A stretch of DNA of 64,000 nt from Aquitalea denitrificans (GTDB taxonomy: Bacteria; Pseudomonadota; Gammaproteobacteria; Burkholderiales; Chromobacteriaceae). Position numbers and translations under genes: made by a program. Shown here piece after piece: positions 43,341-51,427 of this stretch; position 1 is the first letter of the stretch; the number at the start of each line of letters is the position of its first letter. The DNA lies in contig NZ_CP047241.1 of assembly GCF_009856625.1 (NCBI RefSeq), positions 1,054,001 to 1,118,000 on the forward strand, read 5' to 3'. The notes beneath the pieces are model-generated. The model was not told the DNA's origin. It made no database searches and saw only the letters and a list, made by a program, of their open reading frames with translations.

Positions 43341-44331
43341 CCAGGCCAAGCTCAACCCGCTGGAAACCAGCATCGTCAACCAGCTGCAGGGTGGTTTCCC
43401 CCTGTCCAGCCATCCTTATGCTGCCGCGGCCAGCACGCTGGGTTGCAGCGAAACCGCACTACGCCAGGGCCTGGACGGCCTGCTGCAGCGCCAGGTGCTC
43501 ACCCGCTTTGGCCCGCTATACCAGATAGAACGCATGGGCGGCTGCTTTGTGCTGGCGGCGCTGGCGGTGCCGCCGGCCCGTTTCGACGAGGTGGCCGCCG
43601 CGGTCAACAGCCTGCCGGCGGTGGCGCACAACTACCAGCGCACCCACAAGCTCAATATGTGGTTTGTACTGGCCGCCGCCAGCCAGGCTGGTATCTCTGC
43701 TGCCTGTAGCGCCATCGAACTGCTCACCGGTCTTACCGTGCATGCCTTTCCCAAACAACGGGAATACTTTGTCGGCATGCGCTTTACCGTGGGCGGCCAG
43801 GCCGCGGTGGGGCAGGCCAGCGCCGGGCGCAGCAGCGTGGACGATAGCCTGCAGGTGCCGGAGCTGGATGAAGACGACTGGCGGCTGATCCGTGCCACCC
43901 AGGCCGGTCTGCCGCTGGTGGAACAGCCCTATCGCCAGCTGGCCGACAGCCTGCAGCTGCCGGAAGACATGGTGCTGGCGCGGCTGGGCCGCATGCTGGA
44001 GCAGGGGGTGATCCGCCGCATTGGCGCGGTGCCCAATCACTATGCCATCGGCTACCGCGCCAATGGCATGGCGGTGTTCGATGTGGCGGACGATCAGGTG
44101 GACCAACTGGGCCAGCAACTGGGGCAGCTTGATTGCGTCAGCCACTGCTATCGTCGCCCGCGTCACCTGCCGCACTGGCCGTACAACCTGTTTGCCATGG
44201 TGCATGGTGGCAGCCGCCGGGCCGTGCGCGAACAGCAGGCGGCTTTGCTGCAACTGCTGGGTCCGGCCTGCCGTCGCCATGCGCTGCTGTTTTCCACTCG
44301 CATCCTGAAAAAATCCGGCCTGCGGGTATAA
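43324..44331 (+). CDS. nirGH: NirG-NirH fusion, sirohaem decarboxylase subunits
   Basis: Protein of 335 residues, again two Lrp-like halves. The first has VAHNYQRTHKLNMWFV, the second CYRRPRHLPHWPYNLFAMVH. It overlaps nirDL by 17 bases. The two fusions are paralogous and probably form the decarboxylase complex. Confidence 0.87.
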   Translation: MAITHSQAKLNPLETSIVNQLQGGFPLSSHPYAAAASTLGCSETALRQGLDGLLQRQVLTRFGPLYQIERMGGCFVLAALAVPPARFDEVAAAVNSLPAVAHNYQRTHKLNMWFVLAAASQAGISAACSAIELLTGLTVHAFPKQREYFVGMRFTVGGQAAVGQASAGRSSVDDSLQVPELDEDDWRLIRATQAGLPLVEQPYRQLADSLQLPEDMVLARLGRMLEQGVIRRIGAVPNHYAIGYRANGMAVFDVADDQVDQLGQQLGQLDCVSHCYRRPRHLPHWPYNLFAMVHGGSRRAVREQQAALLQLLGPACRRHALLFSTRILKKSGLRV

Positions 44332-44346
44332 GCCGGGACCATCCCG

Positions 44347-44360
44347 TTGATGCGGGTCAA
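44347..44360. promoter_or_regulatory. FNR/Dnr box upstream of nirJ
   Basis: TTGATGCGGGTCAA, nine of ten positions. It lies 15 bases after the nirGH stop and 58 bases before the nirJ ATG, giving nirJN a probable internal promoter. Confidence 0.7.
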
Positions 44361-44418
44361 GGAGTGCGGTGGGCTTGTCCCCGCACACTGTATGCCGTCG
44401 CCATTGCCGGAGCCTGCC

Positions 44419-45615
44419 ATGCTGCGCCTGACACCCTATCTGCAAAGCCTGCTGGACCCGGCTGCTGCATTGCCACGCAGCGGCAAGCCCAGTGGCCCGG
44501 TGGTAATCTGGAATCTGATCCGCCGTTGTAACCTTACCTGTCAGCACTGTTATTCCACCTCGGCCAACAAGGATTTTCAGGGCGAGCTGAGTACGGCAGA
44601 AGCCTGTGCAGTGATGGACGATCTGTACGCCTTTGGCGTGCGGGTGCTGATTCTGTCCGGCGGCGAGCCGCTGCTGCGGCCGGATATCTTCGAGCTGGCC
44701 GCCCGCGCCAAGGCCATGGGTTTTTATGTCGGCCTGTCCAGCAATGGCACGCTGATCGATGAACGCAATATCTCGGCGCTGGCGGCGGTGGGCTTTGACT
44801 ATGTCGGCGTCAGCCTGGATGGTATCGGCGCTACCCACGACCGCTTCCGCCGGCTGGTCGGCGGCTACGAGCTGGCCCTGCGTGGCATGCGGCTGGCACG
44901 CGATGCCGGGCTGAAAGTGGGCCTGCGCTACACCATGACCGAAGACAATGCCGATGACCTGCCGGCGCTATTGCAGCTGCTGGCAGTGGAAGACATCGAC
45001 AAGTTTTACTTCTCCCATCTCAATTATGCTGGCCGTGGCAACAAGCACCGTGCCGATGACGCACGCCAGCCGCGTACCCGCTGGGCGATGGATTTGCTGA
45101 TCGAGGCCTGTCTGCAGCATATCCGCACTGGCCGACCACGTGATTTCGTCACCGGCAATAACGATGCCGATGCGGTGTACCTGCTGCACTGGGCAGCCCG
45201 TCATTACCCGGCACAGGCCGCGCAGCTGCGCCAGCGCCTGCTGGCCTGGGGTGGCAACGCCAGCGGGGTCAACGTGGCCAATATCGACAATCTGGGCAAT
45301 GTGCACCCGGACACCATGTGGTGGAAGGTGACGCTGGGTAATGTGCGCCAGCGGCCGTTTTCCGCCATCTGGCAGGATGAATCCCATCCGCTGATGGCCG
45401 GTCTGCGCCAGTCGCCACGGCCGGTGGAAGGGCGCTGCGCCGCCTGCCAGCATCTGGCCATCTGCAATGGCAATACCCGGGTGCGCGCCTGGGAGCTGAC
45501 CGGCAATTTCTGGGCAGCAGACCCGGCCTGCTATCTGAGCGACGAGGAAGTGGGCGTCGCCAGCGGCGTGCATGCGCTGGCACCGCTCACTCCCTGGCAG
45601 AAGGAGACAGCATGA
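44419..45615 (+). CDS. nirJ: NirJ radical SAM haem d1 biosynthesis protein
   Basis: Radical SAM enzyme of 398 residues that replaces propionates on the d1 ring. The CxxxCxxC motif is CNLTCQHC, followed by LILSGGEPLLRPD. The C-terminal Cys-rich part (CAACQHLAICNGN, then ADPAC) binds an additional iron-sulphur cluster. GGAG precedes the start at 44419; the frame is open 24 codons upstream, over the Dnr box. Confidence 0.95.
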   Translation: MLRLTPYLQSLLDPAAALPRSGKPSGPVVIWNLIRRCNLTCQHCYSTSANKDFQGELSTAEACAVMDDLYAFGVRVLILSGGEPLLRPDIFELAARAKAMGFYVGLSSNGTLIDERNISALAAVGFDYVGVSLDGIGATHDRFRRLVGGYELALRGMRLARDAGLKVGLRYTMTEDNADDLPALLQLLAVEDIDKFYFSHLNYAGRGNKHRADDARQPRTRWAMDLLIEACLQHIRTGRPRDFVTGNNDADAVYLLHWAARHYPAQAAQLRQRLLAWGGNASGVNVANIDNLGNVHPDTMWWKVTLGNVRQRPFSAIWQDESHPLMAGLRQSPRPVEGRCAACQHLAICNGNTRVRAWELTGNFWAADPACYLSDEEVGVASGVHALAPLTPWQKETA

Positions 45616-47288
45616 TCAAACGCTGGCTAGTCTTGTTGGGCATGGCGCTTAGAGCCGCTAACAAAAACCCTGCTGCTACGTTGCGCCTCCTTGCCGTACC
45701 CTTGTACTGTCTGCGTCGGCGCGCCTTGCCCCAGGGACGCTACGCTATTTTGTTAGCCGCTCTTAGCCTGCCGCTGCATGCTGCTCCCGCAGCGGACATG
45801 GATCCATCCGCCGCAGCGCAGTTATATGGCCAGCATTGCCAAAGCTGCCATGGTGCCGACCGGCTGGGCGGCATGGGCCCAGCCTTGCTGCCGGAAAGCC
45901 TGGAGCGGCTGAAAGCTGGCGAAATCAGCAACACCATCCGCCAGGGGCGCACTGCCACCCAGATGGCCGGTTTTGCCGACCGGCTGAGTGAGGAGCAAAT
46001 CAGCCAGCTGACTACATATGTGCAAAGCGCTCCGGCCACGCCGCCGCGTTGGAGTGAGGCCGACATGCGTGCCTCGCACCGCCAGCCGGTGGCGCTTGCC
46101 AGCCTGCCGGCCAAGCCGCAATACACGGCCAATCCGCTCAATCTGTTTGTGGTAGTCGAGGCGGGCGACCATCATGTCACGGTGCTGGATGGCGACCGCT
46201 TTCAGCCCATTACCCGCTTTGCCAGCCACTATGCGGTGCATGGCGGCCCCAAGTTTTCTCCCGATGGCCGCTTTGTCTATTTCTCCAGCCGCGATGGCTG
46301 GGTGACCCAGTACGACTTGTACAGCCTGCAAGTGGTGGCGGATATCCGCGTGGGGCTGAACACCCGCAATATCGCGGTATCGGATGACGGCAACTGGATT
46401 CTGGCCGGCAACACCCTGCCGCAGACGCTGGTGCTGCTGGATGCCCACGGCCTGGCCCCGGTAAAAACCATTGTGGTGCGCGATGCTGCTGGTCATCCGT
46501 CGCGGGTGTCCGCCGTGTACGAAGCCGCGCCGCGCCACAGCTTTGTGGTGGCCTTGAAAGATGTGCCGGAGCTGTGGGAAATCAGCTACGACCGTCACGC
46601 CGAGCCGGTTTACTCCGGACTGGTGCATGACTACAAGATGGGCGAGTCACTGGCGCAGCCGGGCTTTCTTACCCCGCGGGTGACGCCCTTGACCATGGTG
46701 CTGGACGACTTTTACTTTGATCCGTCCTACCGCCATGTGCTGGGTGCCTCGCGCAGCGGCCAGGCGCAGGTCATCAGTCTGGATGCACGCAGCAAGGTGG
46801 CGGACCTGCCGCTGATGGGCATGCCGCATCTGGGTTCCGGCATCAGTTTCGAGCGCGATGGCCATCGCATCATGGCCACGCCCAATCTCAAGGGCGGCCA
46901 GCTCAGTTTTGTCGACATGGACAGCTGGCAGCTGATCAAGGAAGTGCAGTTGCCGGGGCCTGGCTTTTTCCTGCGCAGCCATGAAAACACGCCCTATGCC
47001 TGGGCCGACTCCATGATGAGCGCGCACAAGGACACGCTGTCCATCATCGACAAGCGCAGCCTCAGCGTGGTGCGCCAGCTGGTGTTGCGACCGGGCAAGA
47101 CCACCGCCCATGTGGAATTCACCCGCGATGGTCGCTATGCGCTGGTGTCGGTAATGGAAAACCCGGGCGAGCTGATTGTGGTGGATGCGCAAACCCTGCG
47201 CGAAGTTGCCGCCTTGCCCATGGCCAAGCCCATCGGCAAATACAATGTGTATAACAAGGTGAACCGTTCGGAAGGGACCAGTCACTGA
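45612..47288 (+). CDS. nirN: NirN, dihydro-haem d1 dehydrogenase, with repeat inserted in the signal peptide
   Basis: Periplasmic protein of 558 residues as read: an N-terminal cytochrome c domain (HCQSCHGADRLGG) and a d1-type propeller (YFSSRDGWVTQYDLYSL, GMPHLGSGISFERDGH). NirN oxidises dihydro-haem d1 in the last step. The start overlaps the nirJ stop (ATGA). The first 13 residues look like the start of a signal peptide, then comes a 38-residue insert encoded by a MITE-like repeat, then SLPLHAAPA as a normal cleavage region. The frame stays open. Export may still work through the hydrophobic YAILLAAL segment near residue 45, or may be impaired. Confidence 0.9.
   Translation: MIKRWLVLLGMALRAANKNPAATLRLLAVPLYCLRRRALPQGRYAILLAALSLPLHAAPAADMDPSAAAQLYGQHCQSCHGADRLGGMGPALLPESLERLKAGEISNTIRQGRTATQMAGFADRLSEEQISQLTTYVQSAPATPPRWSEADMRASHRQPVALASLPAKPQYTANPLNLFVVVEAGDHHVTVLDGDRFQPITRFASHYAVHGGPKFSPDGRFVYFSSRDGWVTQYDLYSLQVVADIRVGLNTRNIAVSDDGNWILAGNTLPQTLVLLDAHGLAPVKTIVVRDAAGHPSRVSAVYEAAPRHSFVVALKDVPELWEISYDRHAEPVYSGLVHDYKMGESLAQPGFLTPRVTPLTMVLDDFYFDPSYRHVLGASRSGQAQVISLDARSKVADLPLMGMPHLGSGISFERDGHRIMATPNLKGGQLSFVDMDSWQLIKEVQLPGPGFFLRSHENTPYAWADSMMSAHKDTLSIIDKRSLSVVRQLVLRPGKTTAHVEFTRDGRYALVSVMENPGELIVVDAQTLREVAALPMAKPIGKYNVYNKVNRSEGTSH
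45648..45766 (+). repeat. MITE-like element inside nirN, copy B
   Basis: The element has near-perfect 16-base terminal inverted repeats (45651-45666 and 45748-45763, one mismatch), arms AGAGCCGCTAACAAAA and TTTTGTTAGCCGCTCT. It is flanked by CTTAG on both sides (45648-45652 and 45762-45766), a possible target duplication. Spacing between these is 114 bases, 38 codons, so the frame is kept. Related copies at 21588-21693 and 30070-30173. Confidence 0.85.
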
Positions 47289-47492
47289 AGTTACTGAGGA
47301 CCGCTGAGATCCGCCCCGTTGCAGCTTGGTTCTGCCCTGCTGCAGTAGCGCCTTCAGCGGATGTACGACAAGCCGGTCTACACCATTTGGCGTAGCCGGC
47401 TGATGCTTATTGCGCATGGTGATGTCGTCGGCTGCGGCTTATAGTCGGCAGCATTGCGGGACATTGCGCCCGGCGCGCCTTACGGAAAAGTC

Positions 47493-48170
47493 ATGCAAAC
47501 TGTCGATATCCCCTCGTTTTTGCGGCACCAGCCGCTGTTCCAGCAGTTATCTCCGGCACAGATCGATGCGCTGGTGCCCTTTACCCACGAGGTGCGCGGT
47601 AACAAGGGTCAGGTGATTTTCCAGAAAGGTGATCCCTGCGATGGCATGTTCCTGGTGGTGTATGGCCGGGTGAAGCTGGCCATTTCCTCGTCTCAGGGCA
47701 GCGAAAAGGTGATGGAAATCATCCATCCGGGCCAGAGTTTTGCCGAAGCCGTTATGTTTCTGGGCAAGCCCTGCCCGGTGATGGCGCAGTTGCTGGAAGA
47801 CGGCTTTTTGCTGAAAGTGGAAGCCCAGGGCATCAATCAGGCCATCGAGAATGACCCGGCCTTTGCCCGTCGCCTGTTGGCGGGTTTGTCGATGCGACTG
47901 CATGGTCTGGTGCGCGATGTGGAACGCTACACCATCGAAAGCTCGCTGCAGCGGGTGGTGGGTTATCTGCTGCAGAATGCCGAGCTGGACGCCGCCATGC
48001 CGCTGGTGACGCTGCCGGTGAACAAGAACCTGATTGCATCACGGCTGAACCTGACGCCGGAAACCTTCTCGCGCATGCTGCACCAGCTCAGCGAGGCGGC
48101 GCTGATCGATGTCAATGGCCGCGACATCCGGCTGCTGGATGTCGAAGGGCTGCGCCACAGCGCCGACTAA
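47493..48170 (+). CDS. dnr: Crp/Fnr family NO-responsive regulator Dnr
   Basis: Regulator of 225 residues: cyclic-nucleotide-binding-like barrel at about residues 15-125, dimer helix, HTH at about 160-215. The recognition helix reads LTPETFSRML, with the Glu and Ser-Arg that read FNR-type TTGAT half-sites. The FNR N-terminal Cys cluster is absent, so it senses NO through haem rather than oxygen through iron-sulphur, as Dnr proteins do. Placed directly after the nir operon. The start at 47493 (MQTVDIPSFLRHQPLF) is preferred to the GTG/ATG frame beginning at 47454. Confidence 0.9.
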   Translation: MQTVDIPSFLRHQPLFQQLSPAQIDALVPFTHEVRGNKGQVIFQKGDPCDGMFLVVYGRVKLAISSSQGSEKVMEIIHPGQSFAEAVMFLGKPCPVMAQLLEDGFLLKVEAQGINQAIENDPAFARRLLAGLSMRLHGLVRDVERYTIESSLQRVVGYLLQNAELDAAMPLVTLPVNKNLIASRLNLTPETFSRMLHQLSEAALIDVNGRDIRLLDVEGLRHSAD

Positions 48171-48194
48171 GCGGCTCCGTCCGCGGTGACAAAC

Positions 48195-48225
48195 AAAAAA
48201 CGCCTGACTGTGTCAGGCGTTTTTT
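48195..48225. terminator. Bidirectional terminator after dnr
   Basis: CGCCTGAC-TGT-GTCAGGCG stem flanked by A6 and T6. An inverted copy occurs at 51383-51412. Confidence 0.85.
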
Positions 48226-48230
48226 GCTGC

Positions 48231-48640
48231 TGGCAAAGTGATTTGCTGCGCTTTCACCAGACCCGGCAAAGCCGGGCCTTTCGACTAAGTGATAGATTCC
48301 GCAGTCTTCCCATTTATTTCCTATCCCCCCTTGCTTTGCCAATTGCAGCAGCGAGCCTCGTTTTTCTTATAGAAATAGATAGATATATTTTGTCAATAAT
48401 CTGAAAGGACAGGTTCAATCCGGCCTTTCACGCGGCTGACAAAGTAATTTGGTGCGATTTCACCAGGCTCGGCAAAGCTGGCTCTTTCAATTAAGTAGCT
48501 GATTTCACAGTCTTCCCATTTATTTCCTATCCTCCGCCCGTGCTTTGCCAATTGAAAAAGAAAGCCTCGCTTTTCTCCAAGAAAACGAGAGAGATTGTTT
48601 GTCAATAATCTTAAAGGCCGGGTTTAACCCGGCCTTTTTA
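48231..48640. repeat. Tandem duplication of about 206 bases
   Basis: Two diverged copies, starting near 48231 and 48437. Shared blocks include CAGTCTTCCCATTTATTTCC, GCTTTGCCAATTG and TTTGTCAATAATCT. Each ends in a hairpin that is intact only in the second copy (AAAGGCCGGGTTTAACCCGG, with T run). No coding content. Confidence 0.8.
48611..48639 (+). terminator. Hairpin with T run at the end of the second repeat copy
   Basis: GGCCGGGTT/AACCCGGCC stem followed by TTTTTA. It is not directly behind a recognised gene. Confidence 0.6.
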
Positions 48641-49392
48641 ATTTCAGCAAGTCCTCAGTTGGTTGCCTTTTCGACCGCAAGCAGGCTGGCGAAGAAGGTA
48701 ATGGCCGCCAAGCTATCCGTTCTTTTCGGCTTCCCCATGTGTTGTGTCCAAAACCTTTCGAGCCTTTATACGATCACGATCAGTCGCGTTGCACCCCGCT
48801 ATTCCCTTCTATGTTGGCCGATACCTCCATCTGTTGATTTAAAGGGGAGTATCTCTATCATCAGGCACCAGCGACTTTAGCGGAGCGATATACATGGGGT
48901 AAGGCTCGCTATAACTTCCGGCAACAGGAGAGTTACACACCGTGCAAGCCGTTCGCTAAGGCCCGTGACGGTTATCACTCCCTTTGCTGCACGGATGGAG
49001 TTTAAAAGTTAAAAACAACATCATCTCGATTGATAAATGCGACAAAAGTTTAGGTGTGATTATAAATTTTCAAATCACTTTATTTGAATGACACCAACGC
49101 TTAATAAATGGCCCTCTCCGCGCTCCCGCATTTGAACGACATAAATAAGGCATTTTACATGCGGAGGCTTATATAAGCAGTCAGTAATCACATTTGCTCT
49201 CAGGTTTACCTGCATAACTGAGAGGGCACCCGCACACTGAGATATCGAAAATTTCCCTCGCTGAATATTGAACTTAAACCTTGCAGAAGAAGCCTGCAGC
49301 GTTTGCAAGCACTATGCACCAATATTCACTTGAAATTACTTTCAAAACAAAGCGAATCACTTTTATAAATCCAAATTAAAGAAGGATTCTTC
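48641..49392. other. Intergenic stretch of unknown content
   Basis: About 750 bases between the tandem repeat and the phosphoethanolamine-transferase gene. GC falls from left to right. Short frames (for example to 48880 on plus) have no ribosome site or recognised family. The left part may be a decayed mobile-element remnant; I cannot name it. Confidence 0.4.
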
Positions 49393-50868
49393 GTGAGGAT
49401 GATTTTTAAAAAAATAATTCACTATATATTTACCAATAAAATTTGGCTTATTTCTGCAATGGCTATTTCCTTTCTTGTTCCATACAATACTGGATATGGA
49501 AGCCTTGGAAATGCAAGCCTAACGTTCGCAATGTTTGCAGTTGCAAGAAAAAGCAAAGCAGCACTGTGTTTGTTAATTGTATTGTTTACAACCATCATCT
49601 TATACATGCCCGCCGGGCACTCCTACGGAAGAATAAATATAGGCCATGCTGCATCATTTTTGCAAACAAACATGCCCGAAGCAAGTGAGTTTATTAAACT
49701 AAATATCATCGGTATTGTTTTATGTTTATTGGCAATATTTTTTCTCTTTATTTATATTGCTGACTCATGGGGTTCTGGTTCGAAAAAAAGACAATATTTA
49801 TTTCTTATTGCGTTTATTTTATTAAATGTAAATTCGTATCCTAAGAGATTTGCCATTGCAGCGTACATGCGGCTCACAGAGGCAAAGACCGAAGTTGAAA
49901 TCTTAAAGCAAGGCATTTCAATTAAAGATCAATTCACCATAATCAAAAAAAATATTCAATATAAAAATATATTGGTAATTATTGGTGAAAGCGTTACGCG
50001 CGAATACATGTCTGTTTATGGCTATCCGCTAGATACAACGCCGTGGCTAAAAAATGCCAATGGTGATTTTTATACGAATGTAATTTCACCCGCACCAAAT
50101 ACCTTTTTATCACTGCCAAGAACACTAGCAAAGTTTGATGAAAATAAAAAAGAAGCCGCAAATAATATAGTAAATTTATCAAACAAAGCAGGTCTGGATA
50201 CGTACTGGGTGTCAAATCAAGGGCGCATTGGGCAGTTTGACACTCCAGCAACAATTATTGCGTACCATGCCAAGCACAAGTTTTTTTTAAATGGCGGTGA
50301 TTATGAAAGCGCAAGAAATTCTGATGACTTTCAAATGCTGCCCTATATAGACAATATAATTCGTAGCAAAGAAAATAAAGTTATATTTGCACACATGATT
50401 GGCTCGCATCCAAATCCATGCGACAGACTTCAGTCCTACCCATTAAATTTCAATACCGGCAATAAAATTATAGATTGCTACCTCTCATCAATCCAAAAGC
50501 TCGATTTATTTATAAAGAGGGCCGCCGAGATGTTAGAGAAAAATGGTAAGCCATATGTGATTTTTTATTTTTCGGATCACGGGCTAACCATTGATAATTC
50601 AAGCAATCCGGTTAGGCATGGCAATTCTTATAGAGAAAATTATGACATTCCTTTTTTTATTATTGACAATAAATCCAAAAAACATATATTAATAAATGAT
50701 CAATTTAGTAATTCCGCATTTTTATCGAAATTCTCTGAGAAGGTTGGCATTGAGTATAAGCTCCCTTTGGATGGAGCGCTAAATTTAGATAACATGATTT
50801 ATAATGGTACTTCTTTCATTGATTATAAATCTTTACCAGCTTCCAAAATAATTGACGGTAAAATGTAA
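49393..50868 (+). CDS. Phosphoethanolamine transferase (EptA/CptA-like, sulfatase fold)
   Basis: Membrane enzyme of 491 residues, likely adding phosphoethanolamine to lipid A or LPS core. About five spans (residues 10-160) precede a periplasmic catalytic domain: metal Glu in IIGESVTREYMSVYGYP, probable nucleophile Thr in PAPNTFLSLPRT, and metal FSDHG. GTG start with AAGGA six bases upstream. The gene is far more AT-rich than its neighbours, uses A/T-ending codons and stands alone between repeats: a recent acquisition. Confidence 0.85.
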   Translation: MRMIFKKIIHYIFTNKIWLISAMAISFLVPYNTGYGSLGNASLTFAMFAVARKSKAALCLLIVLFTTIILYMPAGHSYGRINIGHAASFLQTNMPEASEFIKLNIIGIVLCLLAIFFLFIYIADSWGSGSKKRQYLFLIAFILLNVNSYPKRFAIAAYMRLTEAKTEVEILKQGISIKDQFTIIKKNIQYKNILVIIGESVTREYMSVYGYPLDTTPWLKNANGDFYTNVISPAPNTFLSLPRTLAKFDENKKEAANNIVNLSNKAGLDTYWVSNQGRIGQFDTPATIIAYHAKHKFFLNGGDYESARNSDDFQMLPYIDNIIRSKENKVIFAHMIGSHPNPCDRLQSYPLNFNTGNKIIDCYLSSIQKLDLFIKRAAEMLEKNGKPYVIFYFSDHGLTIDNSSNPVRHGNSYRENYDIPFFIIDNKSKKHILINDQFSNSAFLSKFSEKVGIEYKLPLDGALNLDNMIYNGTSFIDYKSLPASKIIDGKM

Positions 50869-51382
50869 AGACTGAGGATGCTATTGAACTGGCAGACATT
50901 GACCACACAGCAAGCTCCTTATAAATCAATGGACTATGCCAAGTATCAGTACGCAATTTAGCTGCCGGATCAATATCGCGCTCTACGCGGCCCATAGCGT
51001 CCAGGAGAACCCGATACGCCGTATCGAATCACTGACCGTACTCATCCGCGACGTGGTTCCCGTCAGAGTGGTCCGTCAAGTCGTTGTGGACATCGCGCGG
51101 ATACTGAGGGTGCGACAACGGGCAGAATGCCAGGCCGTCCTTGGTGGTATCGGCTTTGGCCAACTGGCTGGTTTCATGGCCGCGCTGCTGATGGCCCGGC
51201 GGGCAGCGGCATGATTGGGTCCGCGATGGTTCCGGGGCGTGGTCAAGGCAGTTTTAGTGGAGTGGACAAGTCATGGCGCGCGATCAGCCCTGCTTCGCCT
51301 GAAAGTGAGCAGATACGCGATGTGTGGCTAAATAAAACCAGAAAAACAAGACCCCCCGAAAAAGCGGGAGGTCGTCAGCAGC
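50869..51382. other. GC-rich stretch without confident gene
   Basis: About 500 bases after the AT-rich gene. GC returns to the genome level at about 50940. Reading the minus strand from about 51215 gives a 60-codon protein-like stretch to a stop near 51030 (with HETSQLAKADTTKDG), and the same frame stays open past it (VLLDAMGRVERDID). It looks like a gene remnant of unknown family. Confidence 0.35.
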
Positions 51383-51412
51383 AAAAAACGCCTGACTGTG
51401 TCAGGCGTTTTT
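51383..51412. terminator. Terminator shared with 48195-48225, inverted
   Basis: Same CGCCTGAC/GTCAGGCG stem, flanked by A and T runs. On the minus strand it terminates the TonB-receptor gene. Confidence 0.85.
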
Positions 51413-51427
51413 CTTTGCCGGGCAGGC

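Noticed and set aside
43516..44838. Minus-strand frame of 440 codons opposite nirGH and nirJ
   Set aside because: Antisense shadow of two well-supported nir genes.
48545..48880. Plus-strand frame of 111 codons
   Set aside because: It starts within the non-coding tandem repeat and shows no protein family pattern.
50936..51214. Plus-strand frame of 92 codons
   Set aside because: No ribosome site; the opposite strand reads more protein-like, so I do not annotate a gene on either strand.
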